Part shown: positions 17,028-26,149 of the stretch, one piece after another | Layout: the number at the start of each line of letters is the position of its first letter | Numbering within the stretch: position 1 is the stretch's first letter | Assembly (NCBI GenBank): GCA_020636375.1 | Contig: JACJXZ010000013.1 | Coordinates: forward strand, 186,001-250,000 | Origin: Lewinellaceae bacterium | GTDB lineage: Bacteria; Bacteroidota; Bacteroidia; Chitinophagales; Saprospiraceae | Length of the DNA stretch: 64,000 bases | Reading direction: 5' to 3' | The notes under the pieces: generated by a model | What the model was told of the DNA's origin: nothing | The model's input: only the letters and a program-made list of their open reading frames with translations | The model's database searches: none | Position numbers and translations under genes: made by a program

Positions 17028-19089
17028 GTGTAGGGGGGGTATGTTGAGAAAAAAAAGACAACAACCGCTGGTTTTCCCTGTCTACGGCGGCCAGGACCTC
17101 GTTGGCGGCATTTTTGAACCTTTGGAATTGCCGCCGGATGGCGCTCTTGTCATTGCCGTTGGAGCACACCTCTTCCACCTCTCTGGCCAGGCAGGAAACG
17201 GGGCGCCACCCCACCAGCGAGAAAGAGGGCTTGGTTTTATGGGCTTTGCCTGCCAGTTCCGTCCATTCTTCCTGTTCCAGCATTTCTGCCATATTGTCGA
17301 GGGCCTTTGGCGTGTTCCGCAAAAAAGCCTCGAACATGCTCAGCAGTTGCCGGTAATTGTTGCCGTATAAAGTTTGGAGTTCTTGCTGGTCGAAGCCAGC
17401 GGAGAAGCGGAATTCTTCCGCCGGGGCTTCCGCCGGCTTCGTCGTCATTTGGCGCCGGAGCAGGTGCCGCAACTGTTCGGGGCAGTAGGGTTTGTGCAGG
17501 AAATGACGGATGCCTGCCCGGGCCAGGGCCGGTTCTTCTGCGGAAAAGAGCCTGCCGGACAGGGCAATGAGCGGAATGTGGCAGTTGGGGTTTTCGGGGC
17601 TGTTCCGCAAATGAAGCGCAACGTCAATACCGCTGAGCAAAGGGGTGTGCAGGTCGAGCAGGGCCAGGTCGAAACGGCAGGTTTCCAGGGCCTGCAGGGC
17701 TTCCCTCCCGTCGGCGCAGGAGTGAAAGGGCATTCCTTCCTCCTGCAGGAAACTCTCGAGAAAAGAACGGCTCAGGGGATCGTCTTCCAGCACGAGCACC
17801 CTTGCCGGGGAGGAACACACCGGAAAGGCAGGCTGGGGGAGGAGGTTTGCCGAAGGCGAAGGCAACGTGGCCGGCGCTTCTTCCAGCGGGAGGATGGCCT
17901 CAAAAGTGCTGCCCTGCCCGGCCTTGCTGCTTACCGTGATCTGCCCGCCCATCAGCTCCGCCAGTTGACGGCTGATGGATAACCCCAGGCCGTAACCGCC
18001 GACAGCCTTTATTTCCCGCCCCTCCCCCTGCCGGAAACGGCCGAAGATGGCGTCCAGTTGATCTTCCGGAATCCCCGGCCCGGTGTCCTCAACCTGGAAC
18101 CGAAGGAGGGTTCTCCCCCGGGCATCTCTTCCGGCAGTGTCCACCCGGAGGATGACGCGCCCCTGCCGGGTAAATTTCAGGGCATTGCCCAGCAGGTTCA
18201 GCAGAATCTGGTAAATGGCGGCTTTGTCACCGATACAATGGGCAGGAATCCGGGAGGCCTGGCAGAACTCAAAACTTACCGGGCTGTTTTGCAGGAAAAC
18301 CGCCGGCACCTGCGCCAGGGCGGAAAGTAGTTCCGGCAGGTTGAAGAAGGCCGGCGACAGGCTGAATTTATCTTCCCTGATCTTGGAGTAATAGAGCAGG
18401 TTTTCAGTAAGATGGAGTAAATGTCCGGTCGTATATTGTATATGTTTTAGTTCCTGATGGGAAAAGCGGCCTTCCTCCGAAGACCGGATAAAGCCGGCGA
18501 TCACATTGGCGCTGTTTCGAATCTCGTGGCTCATGGAGGCCAGGAAGCGCTGCTGCGCCTCCTGTTGCTCCTGAGCTTCTTCCAAAGCGCGTTCCAGTTT
18601 GCTTTTTTCCTCATGAGGTTCGGAAATGTCTTCTGCGCTTAGTAAAATGACATGTTCGCTTTTTAAGCCGGGGAAGGAGGGCATGCGGCGAAAGCGCACC
18701 CGTTTTTTTCCCTCACCGGACCGCCGAAGCCACACCTCCATCTCGCCTTCTTCTTCAAGGCTGCCCACAGCCTGCAGCCATTCCCGGGCCCGGGCCTGGC
18801 CTTTTGGGGAAAGGATTTCCCGCAGGCGGAGGCCCTCGGCGGCATCTTTTTCCCCGTCCAGCAAACCCAGAAAGGACGAATTTGCCCAGAGTATTTCCTT
18901 TGCTGTGCTGAGCGCCAGGAGGCCTACCGGTATCTTGGCAAGAAGGGGCAGTACGAATTTCCATTGTTTGGGAAACAGGGGCGCGTATCCCGCCGTCTGC
19001 GGATCCGGCCTCCCCGGCAGGCCAGGCAGGAAGGATAACGGAGGGCCGCCTTCGAGGTAGTCATGCTCATAGAGTTCGGTTGAATTCAT
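17005..19089 (-). CDS. Hybrid sensor histidine kinase with receiver and HPt domains
   Basis: This 694-residue protein has no clear membrane helix. Domain order: a PAS-like sensor at about 50-160 (IPVGLLALSTAKEILWANSS), a coiled coil, a HisKA H-box SMSHEIRNSANVIAGF (His near 186), HATPase with N-box LLNLLGNALKFT, G1 VEDTGPGIPEDQLD and G2 GGYGLGLSISRQLAEL, then a receiver (VLEDDPLSRSFL, Asp near 476 in LALLDLHTP). It ends in an HPt domain with phospho-His in LAGKAHKTKPSFSLVG. This is a complete intracellular multistep relay. It is transcribed with the LytTR regulator downstream. The signal is unknown. Confidence 0.93.
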   Translation of the reverse strand: MNSTELYEHDYLEGGPPLSFLPGLPGRPDPQTAGYAPLFPKQWKFVLPLLAKIPVGLLALSTAKEILWANSSFLGLLDGEKDAAEGLRLREILSPKGQARAREWLQAVGSLEEEGEMEVWLRRSGEGKKRVRFRRMPSFPGLKSEHVILLSAEDISEPHEEKSKLERALEEAQEQQEAQQRFLASMSHEIRNSANVIAGFIRSSEEGRFSHQELKHIQYTTGHLLHLTENLLYYSKIREDKFSLSPAFFNLPELLSALAQVPAVFLQNSPVSFEFCQASRIPAHCIGDKAAIYQILLNLLGNALKFTRQGRVILRVDTAGRDARGRTLLRFQVEDTGPGIPEDQLDAIFGRFRQGEGREIKAVGGYGLGLSISRQLAELMGGQITVSSKAGQGSTFEAILPLEEAPATLPSPSANLLPQPAFPVCSSPARVLVLEDDPLSRSFLESFLQEEGMPFHSCADGREALQALETCRFDLALLDLHTPLLSGIDVALHLRNSPENPNCHIPLIALSGRLFSAEEPALARAGIRHFLHKPYCPEQLRHLLRRQMTTKPAEAPAEEFRFSAGFDQQELQTLYGNNYRQLLSMFEAFLRNTPKALDNMAEMLEQEEWTELAGKAHKTKPSFSLVGWRPVSCLAREVEEVCSNGNDKSAIRRQFQRFKNAANEVLAAVDRENQRLLSFFSQHTPPTHAYPDRR

Positions 19090-19958
19090 AGTACGTCCAT
19101 TTTGTCGTTGTCAGCCGTATTCCTTTTGCACTGCAGGCCCGGCAAGCAAAGCATGGAAAAACCTGCAGCCTGCGCTTGGCATCGCAGTCAGTAGCCACTA
19201 ATAAATGTAGTCTCGGGTTGGGAGGGATCGCGGATTTGGGAATATGAAATAAAAGCCCCAGTAGGGATTAAAACGCAATTTCTAATCCTTACTGAAACGA
19301 ATGGCATTTGCCTTCAATAGTTGTGCATACGGATGTGGAAGCTGTGCAATATTTGTGAGAAAGGCCAGGGTGGTTTTCCTGGAAGGTTTTTGGATTCGCA
19401 GCCGCAACAAGATACTTATTGCCGGGCAGCATGGCCGTTCACGGGGTGAACGTTATTTCATTGTTTTAATAAGACGGAGGAATTAAAAAAAGTCTCAATT
19501 CCCTGTCATAAAAATAAGAGACTGCTATTGAAATGAGAAAAAATTTATGTTATTTTTTCTTTATCATTTTAAAGAGAGCGCATTCCGGATTCCCTGTTCG
19601 CCGTACTGGGTCACTCCCACTGTCCCCCGGCTATTTTTCAGGCGGCGAAAAAATTCGTCGCAAATTTGAAACACAATCTCCCCAAGGCCAGTATAAGCAT
19701 GATATAGTTGCTTTTATTACAGCAGATAAACACAGAAGGCTTCTATCCATAACCGATTTGAGTAATTAAAAAATGAGTTTGGTCAGTCGTTTGCACAACC
19801 GCCGGCCAGGGGTTGGGACGGCCACGCTCGAAAACCTCAATATATTGCGTTGCCACTAAGGCGACACAGAGAATCGGGGAGGTTTGGCGGTTTGAGGCCG
19901 TCAAACCTCCCTTATTACCACAACTAAATTATTAACAATAATCTTAATCCCTGTAACT
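19090..19958. other. 870-base intergenic region, AT-rich, no supported gene
   Basis: The region lies between divergent genes (kinase to the left, OmpA protein to the right) and is clearly more AT-rich than its neighbours. Two small plus-strand frames (19301-19486, 19533-19769) have no recognisable features, so I do not call them. AGGGATTA/TAATCCTT at about 19264-19290 gives a weak hairpin. A strong hairpin near the right end is listed separately. Confidence 0.5.
19877..19911 (+). promoter_or_regulatory. Strong leader hairpin upstream of the OmpA-family gene
   Basis: GGGAGGTTTGGCGG (19877-19890) pairs with CCGTCAAACCTCCC (19898-19911), giving a 14-base stem with one G-U pair and a 7-base loop, 48 bases before the ATG at 19959. 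The following CTTATTACC is only weakly T-rich, so it is either a weak terminator of an upstream transcript or an mRNA-stabilising leader hairpin. Confidence 0.6.
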
Positions 19959-21455
19959 ATGACAAAGAGAAATACCCTTCTGCTGGCAGCGGCCCTCCTT
20001 ATAGGAGGAGTAATGGGTAACCTTCAGGCTCAGACACAACAGAACAACGGATCTCCCACACCGAAAGACATGTTCGAAGTCGGCGCCAAAGCCGGGCACC
20101 TGTTTGTTTCCGGTGATGTAAGCTACAAGCCGGGCTTCGGCGCCGGCCTGCACGTCCGAAAGTCTTTGGACTATGTCTTCTCCATCCGTGCCGACGGCTT
20201 TTTCGGCAAAGCTTTTGGCGAGGAAGGTGCCGTGGAGAACAGCTCTTACCGCGAATACGAAACAACCTATATGGCCGGCACGGTCTTTGGCGTGATATCC
20301 GCCAACAGCCTCCGGTGGAACCAATCGGTCCGCAAATTCAATACCTACGCTATGGTCGGGCTGGGAGGCAGTTACTACGAAGCAGCGAGCCGCCAGGACC
20401 CCAAGCGCCCCCTCAGCAATCCCGGGTTCTCGTTTTCTCCGCATTTTGCCGGCGGGGTTGGCCTGGATTTTCGCATCAACAACCGCATCAACGTGGGCAT
20501 CGAACACCAGTCTATGGTATTGTTTGGAAGCAAAGCGGACTTTGTGGACGGCTTTAACCTGAACCGGGGCGGATCTAATCAGCGTTCCCTGTTCCGCGAC
20601 ATCATCCACTTCACCGCCGTGAAAGTCAACGTCAACATCGGCAGCCCCACTACGCATTCCGAGCCCCTGTACTGGATCAACCCCCTGCAGTCCGTAATGG
20701 ACGACCTGGCCCAGGTCAAGAACCAGTCCATGATCACCCTCGAAGATTCCGATTATGACGGCGTGATCGACGCCATCGACCAGGAGCCCAATACGCCGCC
20801 GGATGTACCTGTGGACACCAAGGGCCGCACCCTGGACAGCGACCGCGACGGCGTGCCCGATTACAAGGACCGGGAGCCGTACTTCCCGCCGCGGCCCGGC
20901 GAGCGCGTCGACGCAGAAGGCGTGGTGGTCAACCCGGTCAGCTCCGGCCCCGGTGGCGGCGTCTCTGAAGCCAGAGTGCGCGAGATCATCGCCGAAGAAA
21001 TGCAGAACTATCAGCTGCGCGACGAATCCAGCGCAGGCGTTGCCGCCAGCAGCGGCGGCGTGGCCGAGTGGTTCCTCCCCATGATCCACTTTGGCACCAG
21101 CAGCCAGAATATCAAATACTCGGACTACGGCACCCTGGCCAGTATCGCCCGGATGTTGAAAGGCAACCCGAACATCCGCCTGGTGGTGACCGGCTACACC
21201 GACGCCACCGGTGAAGTGCCGAGCAATAACGTCCTGTCTTATTACCGCGCAAAATCCGTTGTGGATCACCTGGTAAACAATCACGGCATTGGCCGGGGCC
21301 GCCTCGTATTGGAGTGGAAAGGGCAGAACGACCTGCTGGTACCTTCCGGCAGCAGCTACATGAACCGCCGGGTGGAATTCCGGGTTGCCAGGCCGGGTGA
21401 TGTGGAAATGGACCCGCCCTCCGGCGCCAACCAGACCTCCGGCAACGGGTATTGA
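19959..21455 (+). CDS. OmpA-family outer membrane protein with beta-barrel and TSP3-like repeats
   Basis: This 498-residue protein has a signal peptide (LLLAAALLIGGVMGNLQAQ) and a beta-barrel-like N-terminal domain (FEVGAKAGHLFVSGDVSYKP; FSFSPHFAGGVGLDFRINN). Calcium-binding type-3 thrombospondin-like segments follow (DSDYDGVIDAIDQEPNTPPD; DSDRDGVPDYKDREPYFPP). The C-terminal OmpA peptidoglycan-binding domain begins near 370 (PMIHFGTSSQNIKYSDYGTL, VVTGYTDATGEVPSNNVLSY, then YRAKSVVDHLVNNHGI and MNRRVEFRV). It anchors the outer membrane to the cell wall and is a common major surface protein in Bacteroidota. It ends at a bidirectional terminator shared with the convergent SprB-repeat gene. Confidence 0.92.
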   Translation: MTKRNTLLLAAALLIGGVMGNLQAQTQQNNGSPTPKDMFEVGAKAGHLFVSGDVSYKPGFGAGLHVRKSLDYVFSIRADGFFGKAFGEEGAVENSSYREYETTYMAGTVFGVISANSLRWNQSVRKFNTYAMVGLGGSYYEAASRQDPKRPLSNPGFSFSPHFAGGVGLDFRINNRINVGIEHQSMVLFGSKADFVDGFNLNRGGSNQRSLFRDIIHFTAVKVNVNIGSPTTHSEPLYWINPLQSVMDDLAQVKNQSMITLEDSDYDGVIDAIDQEPNTPPDVPVDTKGRTLDSDRDGVPDYKDREPYFPPRPGERVDAEGVVVNPVSSGPGGGVSEARVREIIAEEMQNYQLRDESSAGVAASSGGVAEWFLPMIHFGTSSQNIKYSDYGTLASIARMLKGNPNIRLVVTGYTDATGEVPSNNVLSYYRAKSVVDHLVNNHGIGRGRLVLEWKGQNDLLVPSGSSYMNRRVEFRVARPGDVEMDPPSGANQTSGNGY

Positions 21456-21490
21456 TCCTGAGCATAGTGTACAGGTGAAATACAATACAG

Positions 21491-21520
21491 GCCATCCTGA
21501 CCCCGAAGGTTCAGGATGGC
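21491..21520. terminator. Bidirectional rho-independent terminator
   Basis: GCCATCCTGA (21491-21500) pairs perfectly with TCAGGATGGC (21511-21520), with a 10-base loop. CTTCTTGTTTT follows on the plus strand. It sits between the OmpA-family stop (21455) and the stop of the convergent SprB-repeat gene (21545), so it can end both. Confidence 0.85.
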
Positions 21521-21544
21521 CCTTCTTGTTTTAACGGCCGCCGG

Positions 21545-23596
21545 TCAGAGGCGCCGCACCTTGATGAACTCCCGCCTTCCGCTTTTCTGCCGGATTTCCA
21601 GGAAATAGATTCCCGAAGGCAAGGAGGTTAAGTCGAGTTTCAATTCCCCGGCCCCTTCCGGGATGCGGTACTGTAATTTGAGTTCACCCTGCGTGTTGAA
21701 TACCGAAGCCCATGCTCCTCCTTTGGAAATAACGGGCAGCTCCAGGGTCATTTGATCCCGGCTCGGATTGGGGTAGGCCTGGGCCTGGCCATTCTGCCGG
21801 TTTTGGCTCCCGCAGCGGTCCACCGTTACCGTCGTCCAGTTGATGGCGGTACACCCGTTTTCCCGCACCGTCAGGAATATCTCCGCCAGCCCGGCATATT
21901 CTGCGACTACCGGGATGGTGGCCCCCGATCGTTGCAGCGGATAAAGCGGGCCGTTGAACTGCCAGCTGATCTCCGGGCTGGCGGTGGCCGTTTCAGCCGT
22001 ATACATTACTGTTTCTCCCTGGCAGAGGACGTCGGGCCCAACGATACGGGCGATGGCGTCGTCGCCTACCTCGATCGTTACAATATTGGTCTCCAGATAA
22101 AACGTGCATCCTTCCCGCCTCACACAGCGGAGGAAGTAGGTGGTTTCAAAAACCAGAGGCGGGTCGTAGCTCGGGCCGGTGGCCTCGGGGATGGGTTCCC
22201 AAAGGATGAGGTCGAGGTTGGGCGCCGTGCTCTTCATCCACAGATACTCCAGGGCGCCGCTTCCTCCCGAGGCATCTTCCAGGCTGACGATGGGATCGGG
22301 GTCGTTGCCCGGCCCGCAGAGCCGCTGGTCGTAGCCGATCCGGCCCGCATCGGTCACGTTTTCGCAGACCGAAGCCTGCAGGGAAACCGAACAAACCGTG
22401 GAACATCCTTCTGCATCCGTGATGGACACCTCGTATACGCCGAAAGCCAGGCCGCCGATCACCGCTCCGCTTTGCCCGTTGCTCCATTCAAAAGAATACG
22501 GTGGTGTGCCGCCCGAAGCTGCCGCTTCGAGTCGCCCGCTGTTGTTGCCGGCAGTTGGGGTGTTCAGGATCCCGATCCGGCAGGAAACGGGAGCCGACTG
22601 ATCTTCGACGTCAAAGCTGCCCGAATCGGTGCATCCGTTGGAATCCGTGATCGTATACCCATAAGAACCGGGCGTCAGGCCTGAGATCGAATCGCTCGTC
22701 TCCCCGGTGCTCCAGAGGAAAGTGAACGGCGGCGTGCCCTCCACGGGGTCGAGCGCTGCCGAACCGCCGCCGAAACAGCCGCTGTTCCCGACAGTGAGGT
22801 TGGGGATGATCGGCCAGGGCGTGATGATGGAGAAATCCCCGGGCCGGGTGCATCCGCCGGCATCTGTGATCGTAAAACTGTAAACGGCGTTCTGCAGCCC
22901 GGAAATGGAGGGCGTCGTAGCCCCCGTACTCCATTGGTAGGAATAGGGCGGCGTACCCCCAAAGGGAGAGAGGGCCGCCGAACCATCTCCGTTTCCGAAG
23001 CAGGAAATATGGCGGATGTCGATCTGCGGGATGATCGGGCCAGGGCCCAGGACGGACAGCCCTCCTTCCCGCGTACAGCCGTTACTGTCGGTGATCGTAT
23101 ACCCGTAGGCGCCCCGGTCCAGGACGGCAATGGAAAGGCCGGTTTGTCCGTTGCTCCAGGCAACAGCGTAGGGGGGCGTCCCTCCGCTGGGATTGACTGC
23201 CGCCGTGCCGCTGAACTGGGGCAGGCAGCCGGTGATCGGGCTGGAGGAAGCATTGGCGATGATCGGCCCGGGATGCAGGATGGAAAAGCCGTCTGTTTTG
23301 GTGTTCCCCACCGCATCCGTGATGGTGTACCCGTATGGGCCCGCGCTCAGGCCCGATATGGAGGCGGTAGTTTCTCCGGTGCTCCAAAGGAAAGTGTAGG
23401 GCGGCACGCCGCCGGTGGGAGAAAGGCTGGCCGTGCCGTCGCTGGCGCCAAAACAACTGACATTGGTCCTGGCCAGGTTGGCCAGGATGACGTTGCCGGT
23501 TTGAGCAAAAGCGGAGGCCGCTCCGGCAAAAAGGAAGAGGAGGAACCAGAAAGGCTTGTTCAGAATCTGGAAATAACGGTAACATAGCAGTCTCAT
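21545..23596 (-). CDS. Secreted SprB-repeat protein with T9SS sorting domain
   Basis: This 683-residue protein (start ATG 23596) has a signal peptide (FWFLLFLFAGAASAFAQ). Five SprB-type repeats of about 70 residues follow, each with the pattern SCFGxxDGxAxLxPxGGTPPY, then WSTGETT, ISGL and YxxTITDxxGCT. A PKD-like Ig region comes next. The protein ends with a type A T9SS sorting domain: AYPNPSRDQMTLELP, then LTSLPSGIYFLEIRQKSG and KVRRL. SprB repeats occur in gliding adhesins and other surface proteins of Bacteroidota, exported through the T9SS and attached to the cell surface. The frame is open up to 23737, but only the ATG at 23596 precedes a good signal peptide. It converges on the OmpA gene. 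Confidence 0.9.
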   Translation of the reverse strand: MRLLCYRYFQILNKPFWFLLFLFAGAASAFAQTGNVILANLARTNVSCFGASDGTASLSPTGGVPPYTFLWSTGETTASISGLSAGPYGYTITDAVGNTKTDGFSILHPGPIIANASSSPITGCLPQFSGTAAVNPSGGTPPYAVAWSNGQTGLSIAVLDRGAYGYTITDSNGCTREGGLSVLGPGPIIPQIDIRHISCFGNGDGSAALSPFGGTPPYSYQWSTGATTPSISGLQNAVYSFTITDAGGCTRPGDFSIITPWPIIPNLTVGNSGCFGGGSAALDPVEGTPPFTFLWSTGETSDSISGLTPGSYGYTITDSNGCTDSGSFDVEDQSAPVSCRIGILNTPTAGNNSGRLEAAASGGTPPYSFEWSNGQSGAVIGGLAFGVYEVSITDAEGCSTVCSVSLQASVCENVTDAGRIGYDQRLCGPGNDPDPIVSLEDASGGSGALEYLWMKSTAPNLDLILWEPIPEATGPSYDPPLVFETTYFLRCVRREGCTFYLETNIVTIEVGDDAIARIVGPDVLCQGETVMYTAETATASPEISWQFNGPLYPLQRSGATIPVVAEYAGLAEIFLTVRENGCTAINWTTVTVDRCGSQNRQNGQAQAYPNPSRDQMTLELPVISKGGAWASVFNTQGELKLQYRIPEGAGELKLDLTSLPSGIYFLEIRQKSGRREFIKVRRL

Positions 23597-24251
23597 ACGC
23601 ACGTCGATTGTATTTTTTGAAATGATCGAATACATTCGGGTATGTGCATATTTGGCACCTGGCAAGCAACGACAAAGCGGTTTGCTTACCTGCGGGCTTT
23701 CACCGCCTGCGGGTGGTAAATAGTCCCCCCAGGCCACAAAATGCCTGTCCGGGGGGGATTCCCCGGGGAACAGATGATGTTATCCTGTTACTGTAGGTTG
23801 GGAGGTTACATCGATGATCTTTGCATGGGAAAACTTTCGAAATATCCGGAACGGATATAGGTGTGCATATTCAAGAGTGAAAAATATTCTTAAAAGTAGG
23901 TGTTTTCTAATAGAAATAAAAGAAAATAAATATGCATAATGTAAATTTTTTCTCCGGCCCGGGGCAAAGGCTTCCTAATAGAGTAAATCCTGGTTTGTAC
24001 CTTCCTGCGGTTTTTGGAGTGCCTGCGGCTAACCTAGGCGGTTCTCTGACATTACATCATAATCGGGTCCACGCAAATGGATGGCCCCCCAGGCTGCGGC
24101 ACCCCCGGGGAGAGCTGGATAAGAACACCGGCAACGTGGCGCAGGTGCGGCCATATCCCCCTGGCCGCTGTGAACCGGGCCAGGATGCCGCTCTGGCCAG
24201 CGGCTTTGCCATGGGTATCGCCGCCCCTCCCATATTGGGCTACAGCCCCAC
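23597..24251. other. Intergenic region of about 650 bases without a supported gene
   Basis: The left half (to about 23940) is AT-rich and should hold the minus-strand promoter of the SprB-repeat gene. The right half is GC-rich with open frames but no family features. GGTTTGTACCTTCCTGCGG near 23992 resembles GGTTTGTACCCTCTTGTGG near 48188, upstream of the ViaA gene, so both gaps may contain remnants of one dispersed sequence. Confidence 0.4.
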
Positions 24252-24450
24252 CCTGTAAATCCTGTAAATCCTGTCTACCCTATAAATCCTGTCTACCCCA
24301 TAAATCCCATAAATCCTGTAAATCCTGTCTACCCTATAAATCCTGTCTACCCCATAAATCCCATAAATCCTGTCTACCCCATAAATCCTGTAAATCCTGT
24401 AAATCCTGTCTACCCCGCCTACCTTGTAAATCCTGTAAATCCTGTCTACC
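24252..24450. repeat. Irregular CCTGTAAAT/CCTGTCTACCC tandem array
   Basis: About 200 bases consist of mixed units TAAATCCTG, TCTACCCCA and TAAATCCCA, repeated up to ten bases before the PhyH-family ATG at 24460. The units have no spacers and no constant length, so this is not a CRISPR. A shorter inverted copy of the same motif is at 41145-41225. Confidence 0.93.
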
Positions 24451-24459
24451 TTTGCGGGC

Positions 24460-25455
24460 ATGACATCCCTCAGCAACCTTTTCAGGAAGTACACCGGCGC
24501 CTTGCGGGGCCTGAAGCTGGCCTATGTCCTCAACAACCTGCTCAACCGCCGGGCGCTGGCGCACAACCGCGAGCTGTACAAAAAGTACGGCCTGCGCAAG
24601 AGCATCTACGCGCCGGTCGGCAGCGGTGATTTTCCCGCCCACCATCCGGACATTCCCTGGCTGGACCGGCCGGCCGCCATGGAGGCGCTGCGGCAGCATC
24701 CCGAATTTTCGGGCTTTCCGGCAGAGCTGCAACGGCAGCTGCTGCACTTTGTCGAAGAAGGTTATCTCGTGCTCAAAGGGTTCTTTTCCGAAGGACAGGT
24801 AGAGCGCCTCAACGCGGACATAGAGCGGCTGCTGGAGAGCAAGGCCCTGGATTTCAATTACACCGGCCGCAAGATCATGGAGTCCTACAAGGTTTCCAGC
24901 GTGGCCGATGAGGAGTTCTTCCGCAACCCGGATCTTCTGCGGCTGCTGGATTTCATTATGGGCAAACCGGTGATCCCCTTCCATACCATCAACTTCATCG
25001 AAGGCAGCGAGCAGCGTGCCCATTCCGATTCTATACACATGGCGACCGAGCCGCCGGGCTACCTCATTGCCGCCTGGACGGCCCTGGAACGGGTGGGCCG
25101 CCACAACGGCACGCTCTTCTTCTACCCCAAAAGCCACCGGCTGCCCTACGTGACCACCCAGGACTACCCTTCCGGCAATACTGCCTGGACGATCGGCCCG
25201 CACAGCAACAAGCACTATGAGGACCACATCGAACAGCTGATCGAAAAACACGGCCTGCAGAAAAAATACTTCGAAGGGGAGGCCGGCGACGTCTTCCTCT
25301 GGCACGCCAACCTCATCCACGGCGGAAGCCCCATCCGGCAGCCCGGCGCGACCCGCCGCAGCATGGTGGCCCATTATTTCTGCGAAGGGGTGGTCTGTTA
25401 CCACGAAATCTCCCAGCGGCCGGCCTTGTTGGGGAAACAAAATTCTGAAAGGTAG
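24460..25455 (+). CDS. Phytanoyl-CoA dioxygenase (PhyH) family protein
   Basis: This 331-residue Fe(II)/2-oxoglutarate-dependent dioxygenase-like protein has the metal facial triad: H-x-D in EQRAHSDSIHM (about 187-189) and a distal His in LWHANLIHGGSPI, followed by the 2-oxoglutarate-binding Arg in ATRRSMVAHYF. LVLKGFFSEGQVERLNADIE is the usual PhyH N-terminal strand. Substrates of this family range from fatty acyl-CoAs to sugars and natural products, so the reaction cannot be named. The start lies just after a tandem array, and translation could be affected by its length. Neighbouring genes give no pathway. Confidence 0.87.
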   Translation: MTSLSNLFRKYTGALRGLKLAYVLNNLLNRRALAHNRELYKKYGLRKSIYAPVGSGDFPAHHPDIPWLDRPAAMEALRQHPEFSGFPAELQRQLLHFVEEGYLVLKGFFSEGQVERLNADIERLLESKALDFNYTGRKIMESYKVSSVADEEFFRNPDLLRLLDFIMGKPVIPFHTINFIEGSEQRAHSDSIHMATEPPGYLIAAWTALERVGRHNGTLFFYPKSHRLPYVTTQDYPSGNTAWTIGPHSNKHYEDHIEQLIEKHGLQKKYFEGEAGDVFLWHANLIHGGSPIRQPGATRRSMVAHYFCEGVVCYHEISQRPALLGKQNSER

Positions 25456-25469
25456 TCCTGGTTGAAAAA

Positions 25470-25513
25470 CTACGTAAGTTTTCTTATTTTTACATCGTAA
25501 ATACAATACGTAA
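25470..25513 (+). promoter_or_regulatory. Candidate autoregulatory operator of the RHH-MazF operon
   Basis: The palindromic core TACGTAA occurs at 25471-25477 and again at 25507-25513, with TCGTAAATA between, just before the RHH gene ATG (25516). The sequence is much more AT-rich than its surroundings. RHH antitoxins usually repress their own operon by binding such repeats, so this is the expected operator position; binding is inferred. Confidence 0.5.
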
Positions 25514-25515
25514 AT

Positions 25516-25755
25516 ATGAAAACTACCTATTCCAGCACTTTGCCAAACGAATTGATAGAACAGCTTAATGAATATGCCAGGAAATTAAATATTCCTAAAA
25601 ACCAGTTGATTGAGCGGTCCATACGGCATTATATCCAAAAAATCAAACAAGCGGAGTATATTCAATCCTTTCAGCGCGCGGCTCAGGACGAAGAGCAAAC
25701 GGAATTGGCCGAGGCAGGGTTGGAGGAATTCCTGGAGCAAGTTGAGCAATTATGA
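25516..25755 (+). CDS. Ribbon-helix-helix antitoxin (MazE/ParD-like role)
   Basis: This 79-residue protein has a CopG-type ribbon-helix-helix N-terminus: TYSSTLPNELIEQLNEYARK followed by NIPKNQLIERSIRHYIQ. Its C-terminal tail is acidic (EEQTELAEAGLEEFLEQVEQ), as is typical for the toxin-neutralising part of antitoxins. Its stop overlaps the start of the MazF-like gene by four bases. It should bind both the operator upstream and the toxin. The pair is more AT-rich than the neighbouring genes, consistent with acquisition by transfer. Confidence 0.88.
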   Translation: MKTTYSSTLPNELIEQLNEYARKLNIPKNQLIERSIRHYIQKIKQAEYIQSFQRAAQDEEQTELAEAGLEEFLEQVEQL

Positions 25756-26084
25756 AACAAGGAGCTATCTGGTACGCAAACCTCAACCCTTCAAAAGGGA
25801 ATGAACAGCGCGGTATCCGGCCAGTCGTTATCATCAGTGGCAATGCGATGAATGACCACATGGGTATTTGTATCGTGTGCCTGCTGACGAGCAAAGTCAA
25901 AAAATATGCTGGGTGCCTGGTGTTGGAGCCTGATAGTAAAAACAATCTGTCCCAAAGGTCTGAAATACTGACTTTTCAGATTCGAACGATCAGCAAATCG
26001 AGGCTGATCAATAAAATTGGAACAATAACAGCCGAACAAATAGCCACGATTAAAATCGGTTTGCATGAAATATTGACCTATTGA
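25752..26084 (+). CDS. MazF/PemK-family endoribonuclease toxin
   Basis: This 110-residue protein begins KQGAIWYANLNPSKGNEQRG and IRPVVIISGNAMN, the conserved MazF/PemK (PF02452) start with the catalytic-region Arg. RSEILTFQIRTISKSRLINK holds the later conserved strand with Thr/Gln, and GTITAEQIATIKIGLHEIL closes the domain. MazF toxins cleave mRNA at short motifs and stop growth when the antitoxin decays. All core segments are present, so it looks intact. It overlaps the RHH antitoxin by four bases. Confidence 0.9.
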   Translation: MKQGAIWYANLNPSKGNEQRGIRPVVIISGNAMNDHMGICIVCLLTSKVKKYAGCLVLEPDSKNNLSQRSEILTFQIRTISKSRLINKIGTITAEQIATIKIGLHEILTY

Positions 26085-26149
26085 TCCTGTTCAAAATCAC
26101 TGCATTTGTCCGGTTTTCAGCTTTTTGGCCATCCAATAAACCAATAAAC

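Noticed and set aside
19301..19769. Two small plus-strand frames in the AT-rich gap before the OmpA gene
   Set aside because: No recognisable features or clear start signals; AT-rich composition differs from real genes here, though horizontally gained small genes cannot be excluded.
19944..21485. 513-codon open frame on the minus strand opposite the OmpA-family gene
   Set aside because: It is the exact antisense of a gene with clear signal peptide and OmpA domain; long antisense frames are expected in GC-rich codon usage and no family features are seen.
23932..24258. 108-codon plus-strand frame before the AATCCTGT array
   Set aside because: No signal, motif or ribosome-binding site, and it ends inside the repeat array; kept as intergenic.
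24252..24450. Possible CRISPR array
   Set aside because: Units are 8-9 bases, irregular and without spacers; no cas genes anywhere in the window.
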